From contig JAFTZQ010000016.1 in NCBI GenBank assembly GCA_017464475.1, positions 1-64,000 on the forward strand: 64,000 bases of DNA, written 5' to 3'. Below, piece after piece: positions 24,875 to 34,168 of this stretch (within the stretch, counting starts at the first letter, position 1; every line of letters starts with the position of its first letter). Made by a program: the position numbers and the translations under genes. The stretch comes from Paludibacteraceae bacterium. Lineage in GTDB: Bacteria > Bacteroidota > Bacteroidia > Bacteroidales > Paludibacteraceae. Below the pieces are notes generated by a model. The model saw only the letters and a program-made list of their open reading frames with translations. It had not been told where the DNA came from and made no database searches.

Positions 24875-26709
24875 TTAATGACCAATTTTATAGACGCCGG
24901 TATGTGATCAGCGGCATTGCTGTTGGTGTGGTATTGGTGTATATAATTCGCTTGTTTTATCTCCAGGTCATTGATCAATCAACGAAAGATCAGGCGGATA
25001 ACAACGCCTTGGTCAAACAGACTATTTATCCTTCCCGCGGCTTGATCTACGACCGCAATGGTGAGTTATTGGTCTTCAATCAACCTATCTACGAGATCAC
25101 CATGACCATGCGTGACATGGGGAATAATTGGGACACGTTGGGGTTTTGCCAATGTCTGCAGATCAGTCGGGAGGATTTTGACCACCGTCTGGAAGAGATC
25201 AAAGACAAACGCAAGAACCGTGGTTACTCCCGCTGGACTCCGCAAGTGTTCATGAGTCAGCTGAAGAAAGAGGATATTGCGACGCTGCAAGAATCCCTAT
25301 TCCTCTACCCCGGCATTCAGATTCAAAAACGTACGCTGCGCGACTATACCTACAAAGCCGCAGCGCATGTGTTAGGTTCGGTGGGCGAAGTGAACCAAAA
25401 CGATATTGACCGCGACAATTATTACACCCGTGGCGACTACAGCGGACGCGATGGATTGGAGCGGACCTACGAGAAGCAACTGCGCGGAGAGAAAGGAATG
25501 GAGGTGCTCATGCGCGATTCGCGAGGACGTATGCAAGGCAGTTACCAGAACGGCGATCTGGATAAGACGGCTGTAGCCGGAACAGACCTTTATACCACAT
25601 TGGATATACGATTGCAGATGCTGGCGGAGGAATTATTATGCGGAAAAATCGGCAGTGCAGTAGCCATAGAGCCTAAGACAGGCGAAATTCTGGCATTGGT
25701 GTCCAATCCGGCGTGGAACCCCAGGGTATTAGTGGGCAAAGAGCGAAGCAAGAACTACAATGCTTTGCTCAATGACAAGACCAAACCGCTGCTGAACCGC
25801 GCCACACAAGCCACCTATCCTCCCGGATCAACGTTCAAGACCATTCAGGCACTCGTCTGTCTGGAGGAAGGCGGTATTACGCCCAACACCCTCTATCCGT
25901 GTTCCGGTCCGGGCAGCACACCGATCAAATGCACCCACCACCATGGCTCTCCCGTAGCACTGGACAAAGCGATTGAACAGAGTTGCAACCCCTATTTCTG
26001 GTGCGCCTTCCGCGATGTGCTGCAGAAAGACGGATATGGCAAGGAGAATGAGGATTTCCGCAAGCGGTATGAGATATGGCGAAATGATGTTATGACGTTC
26101 GGTCTGGGGAAGAAATTTACGGACTCCGATATTGGAGACCAGTCTTCCGGAAGTATCCCGAGCACCAAATATTTCGACCGCTTTTACGGCAAAACGGGAT
26201 GGAAAGCAATCACCATCCGCTCGCTCAGTATCGGTCAGGGAGAGATCCTGGTGACTCCGTTGCAACTGGCCAACCAAGCTGCGACGATAGCCAACGAGGG
26301 GTATTATATATCCCCGCATTTGAATAGAAACGACTCCATGCTGACCCATCGGCACGATCTGAACATTGCGAAAAAGCACTTCGAGACCGTCAAGGACGGT
26401 ATGCATCGCGTCATGGTATATGGCACCGGAAGACATTATGCCATCGACAGTCTGAACATGGCGGGCAAGACCGGTACGGCGCAGAACTCCCATGGCCGCG
26501 ACCATGCTATCTTCATCGGTTTTGCGCCGGTGGACGATCCGAAGATCGCCGTAGCGGTGGTGGTAGAAAATGCCGGCTTTGGTGCTACTTGGGCAGCGCC
26601 TATTGCCAGCATGATGATGGAGCAATACCTGACGGGCAACATGAAACGCAAAGATTTAAAACAACGTATAGCAGGTAGTGTACTGAATGAGAGCGTCAAG
26701 AAATGGTAA
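24871..26709 (+). CDS. mrdA: Penicillin-binding protein 2 (peptidoglycan transpeptidase)
   Basis: 612 residues, class B PBP. There is one N-terminal membrane helix (ISGIAVGVVLVYIIRLFYL), then the dimerisation/pedestal domain (YPSRGLIYDRNGELLVFN; GRDGLERTYEKQLRG), then the transpeptidase domain with all three active-site motifs: SxxK as S320-T-F-K in PPGSTFK, SxN as S371-C-N, and K533-T-G in GKTGTAQN. It cross-links peptidoglycan during cell elongation with RodA, whose gene overlaps the 3' end by 23 bp. Confidence 0.96.
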   Translation: MINDQFYRRRYVISGIAVGVVLVYIIRLFYLQVIDQSTKDQADNNALVKQTIYPSRGLIYDRNGELLVFNQPIYEITMTMRDMGNNWDTLGFCQCLQISREDFDHRLEEIKDKRKNRGYSRWTPQVFMSQLKKEDIATLQESLFLYPGIQIQKRTLRDYTYKAAAHVLGSVGEVNQNDIDRDNYYTRGDYSGRDGLERTYEKQLRGEKGMEVLMRDSRGRMQGSYQNGDLDKTAVAGTDLYTTLDIRLQMLAEELLCGKIGSAVAIEPKTGEILALVSNPAWNPRVLVGKERSKNYNALLNDKTKPLLNRATQATYPPGSTFKTIQALVCLEEGGITPNTLYPCSGPGSTPIKCTHHHGSPVALDKAIEQSCNPYFWCAFRDVLQKDGYGKENEDFRKRYEIWRNDVMTFGLGKKFTDSDIGDQSSGSIPSTKYFDRFYGKTGWKAITIRSLSIGQGEILVTPLQLANQAATIANEGYYISPHLNRNDSMLTHRHDLNIAKKHFETVKDGMHRVMVYGTGRHYAIDSLNMAGKTGTAQNSHGRDHAIFIGFAPVDDPKIAVAVVVENAGFGATWAAPIASMMMEQYLTGNMKRKDLKQRIAGSVLNESVKKW

Positions 26710-28150
26710 CATATTGCAGCATGTCGATTGGATAACAATCGGTCTTTTTCTAGCCTTAGTCATCTTTGGCTGGCTGAATATCTATGGCGCCAGCTATACG
26801 TTTGACCAAACCAGCATCTTCGATTTCTCCAACCGCGCAGGTAAGCAGTTCGCATGGATCATCGGATCGGTCTTCCTCGGCGCTGTGCTGTTGCTCATTG
26901 ACTATAAGACATACGATGTGCTGGCATATTTCGCCTATGGCGCGATGCTACTGCTGCTCCTCGCCACGCCATTTTTAGCGCACGATATCAAAGGATCCAT
27001 GTCCTGGATCTCGCTGGGTCCCGTGAGTTTGCAACCGGCGGAATTCGCCAAATGTATCGTGGCGTTAGCTATCGCCAAATACATGGGTCGGTACGACTAC
27101 AAAATACGAACTTGGCGCGATCTCATCGTACCTTTTGCGCTTATCGGTGTACCGGCACTCATCATTATGGTACTTCAAAAAGAGACCGGTTCGGCACTCG
27201 TTTTTGCTGCATTCCTATTAGTCTTCTATCGCCAAGGCATGAGCGGATACGTGCTATGGATGGGTGTAGCAGCCGTGGCGCTGTTTATCATCAGCATCCG
27301 TTGGGGCGGGCTGGCATTGCCTTTAGGCACCGGCAGTGTCGGTATTCTGAGCTGTATGCTGTTGCTGACGGCGGTAGAGATCTATTTCATCTGCAAAGAG
27401 CATAAGATGCGCTGGCAGCTACTGATCCTGACCGGTGGTGTCGCTGTCATATATGGCATTTGCCTGATCATCAACATCTGGGTAAACGTACCTTTCGACT
27501 GGATCTCTATGGGTGTTGTCATAGCTCTGGCGCTTTACACCGTGTTTGTCAGCATTTATTGGCGCAAGTACATGCTATTGATCGTAGCGGCATTCAGCGT
27601 CTTCTGCATCGGCTACACCCAGGCTTGCGATTTCGTTTTCACCCATGTGCTGCAACCCCACCAGCGGATCCGTATCGAGGTCTTGCTGGGTATGAAAGAG
27701 GATCCGGCGGGCGCAGGATATAACGTCAACCAAGCACGTATAGCCATCGGCTCAGGGCGTTTCTTCGGCAAAGGATACCTGAACGGAACGCAGACCAAAC
27801 TGCAGTTTGTGCCGGAGCAAGACACCGATTTCATCTTCTGTACCGTAGGCGAGGAATGGGGATTTGTGGGCTCATTAGGTGTGCTGCTGGTATATCTGTT
27901 CTTCATCCTCAGACTGATAGAGATTGCCGAACGGCAGAGGAATGTGTCCACCCAGATCTACGCCTATGCCGTAGCCAGTATATTCCTTTTTCACCTGACG
28001 ATCAACGTAGGTATGGTATTGGGATTGCTGCCTGTGATCGGTATTCCGCTACCGTTCTTCAGTTATGGAGGTAGTTCGCTGTGGGGATTCACAATGCTGC
28101 TTTTCATCCTTCTGAGGCTGGACGCAGCGCGTATGGAGCAATTGAGATAA
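26687..28150 (+). CDS. rodA: RodA, SEDS peptidoglycan glycosyltransferase
   Basis: 487 residues with 12 or more membrane helices, longer than the ~370 of enterobacterial RodA; the extra central helices (about residues 210-310) are usual in Bacteroidota as far as I recall. SEDS hallmarks: LGPVSLQPAEFAK, KETGSALVF, YNVNQARIAIGSGRFFGKGY, VPEQDTDFIF, VGEEWGF and the terminal LPVIGIPLPFFSYGGSSLW. Polymerises glycan strands with PBP2. The start at 26687 lies inside mrdA; the first 10 codons are poorly constrained. Confidence 0.95.
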   Translation: MRASRNGNILQHVDWITIGLFLALVIFGWLNIYGASYTFDQTSIFDFSNRAGKQFAWIIGSVFLGAVLLLIDYKTYDVLAYFAYGAMLLLLLATPFLAHDIKGSMSWISLGPVSLQPAEFAKCIVALAIAKYMGRYDYKIRTWRDLIVPFALIGVPALIIMVLQKETGSALVFAAFLLVFYRQGMSGYVLWMGVAAVALFIISIRWGGLALPLGTGSVGILSCMLLLTAVEIYFICKEHKMRWQLLILTGGVAVIYGICLIINIWVNVPFDWISMGVVIALALYTVFVSIYWRKYMLLIVAAFSVFCIGYTQACDFVFTHVLQPHQRIRIEVLLGMKEDPAGAGYNVNQARIAIGSGRFFGKGYLNGTQTKLQFVPEQDTDFIFCTVGEEWGFVGSLGVLLVYLFFILRLIEIAERQRNVSTQIYAYAVASIFLFHLTINVGMVLGLLPVIGIPLPFFSYGGSSLWGFTMLLFILLRLDAARMEQLR

Positions 28151-28153
28151 ACG

Positions 28154-28600
28154 ATGTTTGTTACAGACCCGATAGGAATAATAGGAGAAGAGGAAGCGGC
28201 ACGAATGCTGGAGAAGAAAGGTTTCCGCATTGTGGAGCGCAACTGGCGGATGGGACATCTGGAAGTGGACCTGATTGCCGAGAGCCGGAAGGAGATCGTG
28301 TTTGCGGAAGTCAAAGCTCGCACTACCACCTACGGTGGTAAGATGCCGGAGGAGTATGTGGACGAGAATAAGAAACGCAGAATAACGGCTGCCGCCAATG
28401 CGTATATCAAATATAGGAAAATCGAAAAAACACCGCGGTTTGATATTATTGGTATATTGGTGAATCCGCGGACCAATGAGATCACGTATTGCAACCATTT
28501 GGAGAATGCGTTTCAGCCCGGACTCCGGACGATTAGTTCCGCTAGTTTTAGCGGCATTTGGAGATGGGCGCACAGAGGAAAAACAATAGGGAAGAAATGA
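28154..28600 (+). CDS. yraN: YraN family (UPF0102) putative endonuclease
   Basis: 148 residues. It shows the PD-(D/E)xK-like core of the YraN family: [20 protein letters not shown], then [21 protein letters not shown] with the D and ExK residues intact, and [13 protein letters not shown]. The family is predicted to act on branched or damaged DNA; a Holliday-junction role is inferred in the literature rather than settled. Typical family length is ~120, so the C-terminal 25 residues ([20 protein letters not shown]) are an extension. The stop overlaps mnmG by ATGA. Confidence 0.9.
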   Translation: MFVTDPIGIIGEEEAARMLEKKGFRIVERNWRMGHLEVDLIAESRKEIVFAEVKARTTTYGGKMPEEYVDENKKRRITAAANAYIKYRKIEKTPRFDIIGILVNPRTNEITYCNHLENAFQPGLRTISSASFSGIWRWAHRGKTIGKK

Positions 28601-30462
28601 ATTTTAAATACGACGTCATAGTAGTAGGAGCCGGGCACGCAGGATGCGAAGCAGCGAGTGCAGCGGCACGGATGGGAAGCAAGACGCTACTCATCACAAT
28701 GGACATGAATAAGATTGCACAGATGAGTTGCAATCCTGCCGTAGGCGGTATCGCCAAAGGTCAGATCGTGCGCGAGATCGATGCGCTTGGCGGACAAATG
28801 GGTATTGTGACCGACCGCAGTGCTATCCAGTTCCGGCTGCTAAATCAAAGCAAAGGTCCGGCGATGTGGAGTCCGCGCAGCCAGAGCGACAGAAAGCGGT
28901 TTATCGAAGAGTGGGTACATACCCTCTCGCACACCGAAAACCTCTACTTATGGCAAGATATAGTGACCTCTCTTATTATCAAAGATAATAAGGTATGTGG
29001 CGTAAAGACAGCTTTAGGTATTGAGATGAGTGCTGAAGCAGTCGTGCTGACCAATGGTACGTTCCTGAACGGACTGATGCATTGCGGCAAGACACAGATC
29101 AAAGGCGGACGCACCTCCGAGCCGGCTTCTTATGGTATTACCGAACAGTTAGTCTCGCTGGGCTTTAAAGCAGACCGAATGAAAACAGGCACACCGGCAC
29201 GTATTGATGCACGGTCCATTCATTTTGATGAGTTGGTGCGTCAGGACGGAGATAACGATTGGCATCAATTTTCCTATCTGGACACCGTCTGGAGGGAACT
29301 AAAACAGATGCCATGCTGGATCACTTACACGAACCCGAAGACGCATGAAGCGCTACGCGCCGGATTAGCAGATTCGCCCCTTTTCAACGGACAAATCAAG
29401 AGCATCGGACCGCGTTATTGCCCGAGCATAGAGACTAAGATTGTTACCTTTGCGGACAAAGAAGCCCACCAGATCTTCTTGGAGCCCGAAGGAGTGGACA
29501 GCAATGAATATTATGTCAATGGTTTCTCCAGCAGCCTTCCATGGCAAGTGCAGTTAGCCGGACTGAAGACGATAAAAGGACTCGAAGACGTAGTGATGTA
29601 CCGCCCGGGGTATGCGATCGAGTACGACTTCTTCGATCCTACTCAACTGCATCATACTTTGGAGACCAAACAGATTAAAAATCTGTTTTTTGCCGGTCAG
29701 ATCAATGGCACGACGGGCTATGAAGAGGCGGCAGGTCAAGGATTAGTGGCAGGAGTGAATGCACATATTAACGTGCACGGAGGCGTTCCGTTCACCATGG
29801 GAAGAGACGAGAGCTACATCGGAGTACTGATTGACGATTTGGTTAATAAAGGAGTGGATGAACCCTATCGTATGTTCACATCCCGCGCCGAATATCGGAT
29901 CTTACTGCGCCAGGATAATGCGGACGAACGACTCACCGCTCGCAGTTATGAGATGGGGTTAGCAGATGCTTATCGGTATAACCTACTGAAACAAAAACAA
30001 ACAAGTTGCGCCGATTTCATCGGGTATATGCAGCAAACAACAGTACGCAAAGGAACTATCGACGGATGGCTAGAGAGCATAGGCAGCAGTGCGCTACATG
30101 AAGGGTGCAAAATCAGCGATTTGGTACTTCGTCCGCAGGTAGGGATCAAGGAGTTAGCAGAAGTGTTGCCGGAGTTAAAGACTAAGATCGCAGATTTATC
30201 CGATGAAGTCGTGGAGAGTTGCGAGATCCAGATCAAGTATGCAGGTTATATCAAACGCGAGCAACAAGAGGCTGCCAAACTGCAGAGGCTGGAACAGATC
30301 CGCATTCCGGAGACTTTCAATTATGAAGAAGTGCAGAGTCTGAGCACCGAAGCGCGCCAGAAACTGAGTCGTATTCGTCCGCGTTCTATAGGTGAAGCCC
30401 AACGCATACCGGGTGTAAGTCCTAATGACATTAGCGTATTATTAGTACTAATGGGACGATAA
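28597..30462 (+). CDS. mnmG: tRNA uridine-5-carboxymethylaminomethyl enzyme MnmG (GidA)
   Basis: Start at ATG 28597 overlaps the yraN stop; 621 residues, normal length. FAD-binding Rossmann motif [19 protein letters not shown] at ~8-26, the [11 protein letters not shown] signature (~47-57), [43 protein letters not shown] and the C-terminal helical MnmE-binding domain ([20 protein letters not shown]). With MnmE it installs cmnm5U34 in tRNA. The gene often lies near the replication origin, consistent with the parS site directly downstream. Confidence 0.97.
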   Translation: MNFKYDVIVVGAGHAGCEAASAAARMGSKTLLITMDMNKIAQMSCNPAVGGIAKGQIVREIDALGGQMGIVTDRSAIQFRLLNQSKGPAMWSPRSQSDRKRFIEEWVHTLSHTENLYLWQDIVTSLIIKDNKVCGVKTALGIEMSAEAVVLTNGTFLNGLMHCGKTQIKGGRTSEPASYGITEQLVSLGFKADRMKTGTPARIDARSIHFDELVRQDGDNDWHQFSYLDTVWRELKQMPCWITYTNPKTHEALRAGLADSPLFNGQIKSIGPRYCPSIETKIVTFADKEAHQIFLEPEGVDSNEYYVNGFSSSLPWQVQLAGLKTIKGLEDVVMYRPGYAIEYDFFDPTQLHHTLETKQIKNLFFAGQINGTTGYEEAAGQGLVAGVNAHINVHGGVPFTMGRDESYIGVLIDDLVNKGVDEPYRMFTSRAEYRILLRQDNADERLTARSYEMGLADAYRYNLLKQKQTSCADFIGYMQQTTVRKGTIDGWLESIGSSALHEGCKISDLVLRPQVGIKELAEVLPELKTKIADLSDEVVESCEIQIKYAGYIKREQQEAAKLQRLEQIRIPETFNYEEVQSLSTEARQKLSRIRPRSIGEAQRIPGVSPNDISVLLVLMGR

Positions 30463-30471
30463 AATAGAGAT

Positions 30472-30491
30472 TTAGTTTGTAAACAAACTAA
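30472..30491. repeat. Perfect 9-2-9 inverted repeat after mnmG
   Basis: TTAGTTTGT-AA-ACAAACTAA, 10 bp after the mnmG stop codon and 7 bp before the parS site. Not followed by a T-run, so it is more likely a protein-binding operator or weak pause than a terminator. Confidence 0.6.
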
Positions 30492-30498
30492 CTTATAA

Positions 30499-30514
30499 TG
30501 TTTCACGTGGAACA
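30499..30514. other. parS: parS centromere site
   Basis: TGTTTCACGTGGAACA, an exact match to the reverse complement of the widely conserved bacterial parS sequence TGTTCCACGTGAAACA bound by ParB/Spo0J for chromosome segregation. It lies in the 91-bp gap between mnmG and apt. parA and parB are not in the window. In most bacteria parS sites cluster near oriC. Confidence 0.85.
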
Positions 30515-30553
30515 CGCAACAAATAGGAAAATAACTAAATAGTAAATAATTTT

Positions 30554-31093
30554 ATGACAGCAAAAGAAGTAATTGCAGCGATCCGCAATGTGCCTGATTT
30601 TCCAATCAAGGGTATTCAATTCAAAGACATTACTACCGCATTGTCTAGACCTGATTGCTTGGTGTGGATGCGGGACGAGATCGTAAAACGCTACAAGGGT
30701 CTTGGAATAACCCAGGTAGTAGGTATCGAGTCGAGGGGCTTTATATTAGCTCCGGCAGTAGCGATGGAGTTAGGGGCAGGGTTTGTTCCTATCCGTAAAC
30801 CCAACAAGCTCCCGGCAGAGACCGTGTCTGTAACTTACCAGAAAGAATACGGAGAAGACTCGATCCAGATGCACAAGGATGCATTGAAGCCGGAGGATGT
30901 GGTACTTATTCACGACGACATTCTGGCTACAGGCGGATCTATGGCAGCTGCTATCGAATTAGTAAAGAAGTTGGGCGTAAAGAAGATCTACGTCAACTGC
31001 ATCATTGAATTAGAGGGATTAAACGGCATGGAGTTCCTCAAAGGCAAGGCAGAAGACATTAACTGCCTGCTGAGTATTGAGGTGGATGAATGA
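30554..31093 (+). CDS. apt: Adenine phosphoribosyltransferase
   Basis: 179 residues, normal length. Converts adenine plus PRPP to AMP in purine salvage (cytosol). Visible: N-terminal IRNVPDFPIKGIQFKDIT, ESRGFILAPAVA, RKPNKLPAETVSVTYQKEYG (substrate hood) and the PRPP-binding motif VVLIHDDILATGGSM at ~117-131. Follows parS; 27 bp before uvrC, so likely co-transcribed. Confidence 0.95.
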   Translation: MTAKEVIAAIRNVPDFPIKGIQFKDITTALSRPDCLVWMRDEIVKRYKGLGITQVVGIESRGFILAPAVAMELGAGFVPIRKPNKLPAETVSVTYQKEYGEDSIQMHKDALKPEDVVLIHDDILATGGSMAAAIELVKKLGVKKIYVNCIIELEGLNGMEFLKGKAEDINCLLSIEVDE

Positions 31094-31120
31094 GTGAATG
31101 AGGAAGTGAGGGTTTAGAGG

Positions 31121-32941
31121 ATGAGTGCTAAGAATGACCATATAGCTCTGTTATTAAAACGCATACCGGAGAGTCCGGGTGTGTACCAGTACTTTGATAA
31201 GGACGGGCAGATCATTTATGTGGGTAAAGCTAAGAACCTGCACAGACGGGTGAATAGTTATTTCAACAAGGACCACCAATCCTCCAAGACGCGCCAGTTA
31301 GTAGCCCATATCGCGGACATACGATACGTAGTAGTGGAGAGTGAGCAAGATGCTTTCCTGCTGGAGAACAACTTGATCAAGCAATACCAACCGCACTATA
31401 ACATCTTACTCAAAGACGGTAAGTCCTACCCTTCTATCTGCATTACGAGAGAACCCTACCCTCGGATCTTCAAGACAAGGACGATCAACAAGAAAGCAGG
31501 CGAGTATTATGGTCCGTACAGCTTCGGCAATACAGTGGATCTGGTATTGGAACTAATCCATAAACTATACCCCATTCGAACTTGCAATATACCGCTTACA
31601 GCCGATTCCATCGAGAAAAATAAGGTTCGTGTCTGCCTCAAATACCATCTGCATAACTGCTGCGGAATTTGCGAGATGAGACCCGGTAGCGAGCATTACC
31701 AAGAATGGATTGACCAGGCACGCAAGCTGATCAAAGGAGACGCGCACGAGATCGGCAGACAATTAGAAGAAGAAATGTCGATGAAAGCGGCAGAAATGAA
31801 GTATGAAGAGGCGGCAGAGATCAAACGGAAGATTGAACTATTGGAGCAATTCAAGAGCAAGACCATTATTACAAATACACACGCAGGCGATATTGATGTA
31901 TTCGGGTATGACGAACAGGACGAGAAAGTATATATCTCCATGCTGCATGTGCACAATGGTTCTATCGTACAGGGTCAGACGATCGAATACAGAAGGAAGA
32001 TGGAGGAAGAGAAAGAGGAACTTCTTGCGCTCGGTATGATGGAGTTACGGGAGCGACTGGAGAGCCGCACCAAAGAGGTGATTGTTCCGTTCATTCCGGA
32101 GGTTTTTGATGAGACGCTACACCTGAATATAGCGGTGAGCGGGGACAAAAAGAAGCTGCTGGATCTGGCAATGCAGAATGTGCGGCAGTACAAGATGGAC
32201 CGGCTCAAACAGGACGACAAGCTGAACCCCGAGCAGCGAGGAGTGAGGATCCTGACGGAGTTGCAACAGATGATGGGACTCCCTACCCTGCCGCGGTGGA
32301 TCGATTGTTTCGATAACTCCAATATACAAGGCACGAACGCGGTAGCCGGATGTGTGGTCTTCCGGATGGCGAAGCCAAGCAAAAGCGACTATAAACGGTT
32401 TGAGATCAAGACCGTAGAGGGAGCCGACGACTACGGGTCTATGCGCGAGGTAGTAAGGAGAAGGTACCAACACCTGATTGACGAAGGAGGACAGATGCCG
32501 GATCTGATCATTGCCGATGGCGGTCTCGGACAGATGCATGCCATCCGCGAAGCGATAGAGGATCAGCTGGGGTTAAGCATCCCCATCGCGGGGCTTAAGA
32601 AAAACGACAAGCACCGTACGCAGACGCTGCTTTACGGATTTCCTCCGGTGGAGATCGGCATGCCGGTGACGAGCGAAGTGTTCCGGCTGCTGACCGGCAT
32701 CCAAGACGAAGTACACCGATTCGCGATCACGTACCATAAATCGAAGCGCAGCAAGGCTCAGATTCACAGCCAACTCGATGATATTCAAGGAGTTGGACCT
32801 GCTACAAAGCAAAAGATACTGCGTCATTTCGGGTCTGTGAAACGCGCTAGAACGGCGAAAAAAGAAGAGTGGATTGATTTGCTCAGAACTAACAGAGGTT
32901 CAATGCTTTACGAATATTTTCAGGCGCAAATAACGCCCTGA
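31121..32941 (+). CDS. uvrC: Excinuclease ABC subunit UvrC
   Basis: 606 residues, full length. N-terminal GIY-YIG nuclease domain (GVYQYFDKDGQIIYVGKAKNL, ~18-38) makes the 3' incision; UvrB-binding UVR motif near residues 208-242 (EEEMSMKAAEMKYEEAAEIK); RNase-H-like 5' nuclease domain (IDCFDNSNIQGTNAVAGCVV; DLIIADGGLGQMHA); C-terminal helix-hairpin-helix (LDDIQGVGPATKQKILRHFG). Nucleotide-excision repair. In the apt-uvrC-tsaE series; the mnmG-apt-uvrC order is common in Bacteroidales. Confidence 0.96.
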   Translation: MSAKNDHIALLLKRIPESPGVYQYFDKDGQIIYVGKAKNLHRRVNSYFNKDHQSSKTRQLVAHIADIRYVVVESEQDAFLLENNLIKQYQPHYNILLKDGKSYPSICITREPYPRIFKTRTINKKAGEYYGPYSFGNTVDLVLELIHKLYPIRTCNIPLTADSIEKNKVRVCLKYHLHNCCGICEMRPGSEHYQEWIDQARKLIKGDAHEIGRQLEEEMSMKAAEMKYEEAAEIKRKIELLEQFKSKTIITNTHAGDIDVFGYDEQDEKVYISMLHVHNGSIVQGQTIEYRRKMEEEKEELLALGMMELRERLESRTKEVIVPFIPEVFDETLHLNIAVSGDKKKLLDLAMQNVRQYKMDRLKQDDKLNPEQRGVRILTELQQMMGLPTLPRWIDCFDNSNIQGTNAVAGCVVFRMAKPSKSDYKRFEIKTVEGADDYGSMREVVRRRYQHLIDEGGQMPDLIIADGGLGQMHAIREAIEDQLGLSIPIAGLKKNDKHRTQTLLYGFPPVEIGMPVTSEVFRLLTGIQDEVHRFAITYHKSKRSKAQIHSQLDDIQGVGPATKQKILRHFGSVKRARTAKKEEWIDLLRTNRGSMLYEYFQAQITP

Positions 32942-32963
32942 GAATTGAATATTTTTAACGAAC

Positions 32964-33464
32964 ATGAGTATTTATACGATAAAAAAGGGGGTAGTACCCC
33001 CACCCGACCTCCCCACAAGGGAGGGGAACGGAACACACGAAGAGCGTCTGGTTCTTCTCAATGAGCAGGGGGAGGAAGTGAGTCCCTTGGAGATCTTGAA
33101 GACGACGGAGCCACATCGGGTGTATGCGTTCGACGGACAGATGGGGGCAGGCAAGACCACTTTCATCAAATCACTTTGCGAAGCGATGGGCACGATGGAC
33201 GTGGTGAACAGCCCGACATTCGCCATCGTCAATGTGTATGACGTGGAACAGCCGTACAGAGGCGAGGTCTATCATTTCGACTGCTACCGGCTGAAGGACA
33301 TCCGCGAAGCGATTGATTTCGGCGCCGAGGAGTACCTCTACTCCGGCAATTACTGTTTCATCGAATGGCCGGAGATGATTGAGGCGTTGCTGCCCGAGGA
33401 CACGGTATGGGTGAAGATCGTGCCGCAGGAGAATGGCGACCGAAAATTGGAAGTGAATGAATGA
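32964..33464 (+). CDS. tsaE: tRNA t6A biosynthesis ATPase TsaE
   Basis: 166 residues. P-loop GQMGAGKTT at ~60-68, SPTFAIVNVY and HFDCYRL define TsaE, which drives turnover of the TsaB-TsaD complex making t6A37 in tRNA. The N-terminal region is longer than usual: a C/G-rich palindromic repeat (32990-33028) has supplied the segment VVPPPDLPTREGNG directly after MSIYTIKKG. The remainder of the family fold is intact, so the gene is probably functional. Stop overlaps the upstream open frame of the ABC transporter gene. Confidence 0.93.
   Translation: MSIYTIKKGVVPPPDLPTREGNGTHEERLVLLNEQGEEVSPLEILKTTEPHRVYAFDGQMGAGKTTFIKSLCEAMGTMDVVNSPTFAIVNVYDVEQPYRGEVYHFDCYRLKDIREAIDFGAEEYLYSGNYCFIEWPEMIEALLPEDTVWVKIVPQENGDRKLEVNE
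32990..33028. repeat. C/G-rich palindrome inserted in frame in tsaE
   Basis: Core ACCTCCCCACAAGGGAGGGG forms a hairpin; flanked by CCCCCACCCG. Encodes PPPDLPTREGN. Belongs to the same family as 10463-10530. Confidence 0.75.
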
Positions 33465-33468
33465 GAAT

Positions 33469-34125
33469 ATGATAGAAGTACAAGATATACATAAATCGTT
33501 CGGTGCGCTGGAGGTGCTGAAGGGCGTGAACCTGCGCGTCAAGAAAGGTGAGATCGTTGCTATCGTCGGCAAGTCCGGCGCGGGCAAGACTACCCTACTC
33601 CAAATTATCGGTACGCTGGACCGACCCACCAAGGGCAAAGTGCTCATTGAGGGCAACGATGTCTTTGCGCTCAACGACAGAGACTTGGCGGCTTTTCGCA
33701 ACCGGCATATCGGCTTTATCTTCCAGTTCCACCAGCTCTTGCCGGAGTTCACGGCGCTGGAGAACGTCTGTATTCCGGCTATGATTGCGCGTGAGAAAGA
33801 GTCGGACTACCGTCCGCGGGCGGAGAAACTGCTGCGCGATCTGGGATTAGAGGACCGAATGGGACACAAGCCGAACGCGCTGTCCGGCGGCGAGAAACAG
33901 CGTGTTGCTGCAGCGCGGGCGCTCATGATGAACCCCGATATTATCTTGGCGGACGAGCCGACCGGCAGTCTGGACGAGAAGAACAAGAAGGAGTTGAGCG
34001 ACTTGCTCTTGCAGTTACGCCGGAAATATGGTCAGACGATCCTGCTGGTGACCCACGACAAGGAGTTGGCGGGCATTGCCGACCGCGTGATTGAGATCAA
34101 AGACGGAGCGATGACCGACCGATGA
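33469..34125 (+). CDS. ABC transporter ATP-binding protein, LolD-like
   Basis: Start chosen at ATG 33469 ([12 protein letters not shown]), matching the family N-terminus; an in-frame ATG at 33457 overlaps tsaE. 218 residues: Walker [11 protein letters not shown]-loop [16 protein letters not shown], signature [15 protein letters not shown], Walker [14 protein letters not shown]-loop VTHD. Closest to the LolD/MacB/FtsE group, which extract lipoproteins from or act across the inner membrane; the membrane partner is not in the window. Ends in a 7/11-bp word array GACCGAT-GACCGAG that forms the last codons (MTDR). Confidence 0.88.
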   Translation: MIEVQDIHKSFGALEVLKGVNLRVKKGEIVAIVGKSGAGKTTLLQIIGTLDRPTKGKVLIEGNDVFALNDRDLAAFRNRHIGFIFQFHQLLPEFTALENVCIPAMIAREKESDYRPRAEKLLRDLGLEDRMGHKPNALSGGEKQRVAAARALMMNPDIILADEPTGSLDEKNKKELSDLLLQLRRKYGQTILLVTHDKELAGIADRVIEIKDGAMTDR

Positions 34126-34168
34126 CCGAGAGAAGACCGAGAGAAGACCGAGACAAAAAATAAATCAA

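Noticed and set aside
30462..30553. Replication origin at the mnmG-apt gap
   Set aside because: A parS site is present, but there is no cluster of DnaA boxes and no A/T-rich unwinding region of the needed length; only proximity to the origin is suggested.
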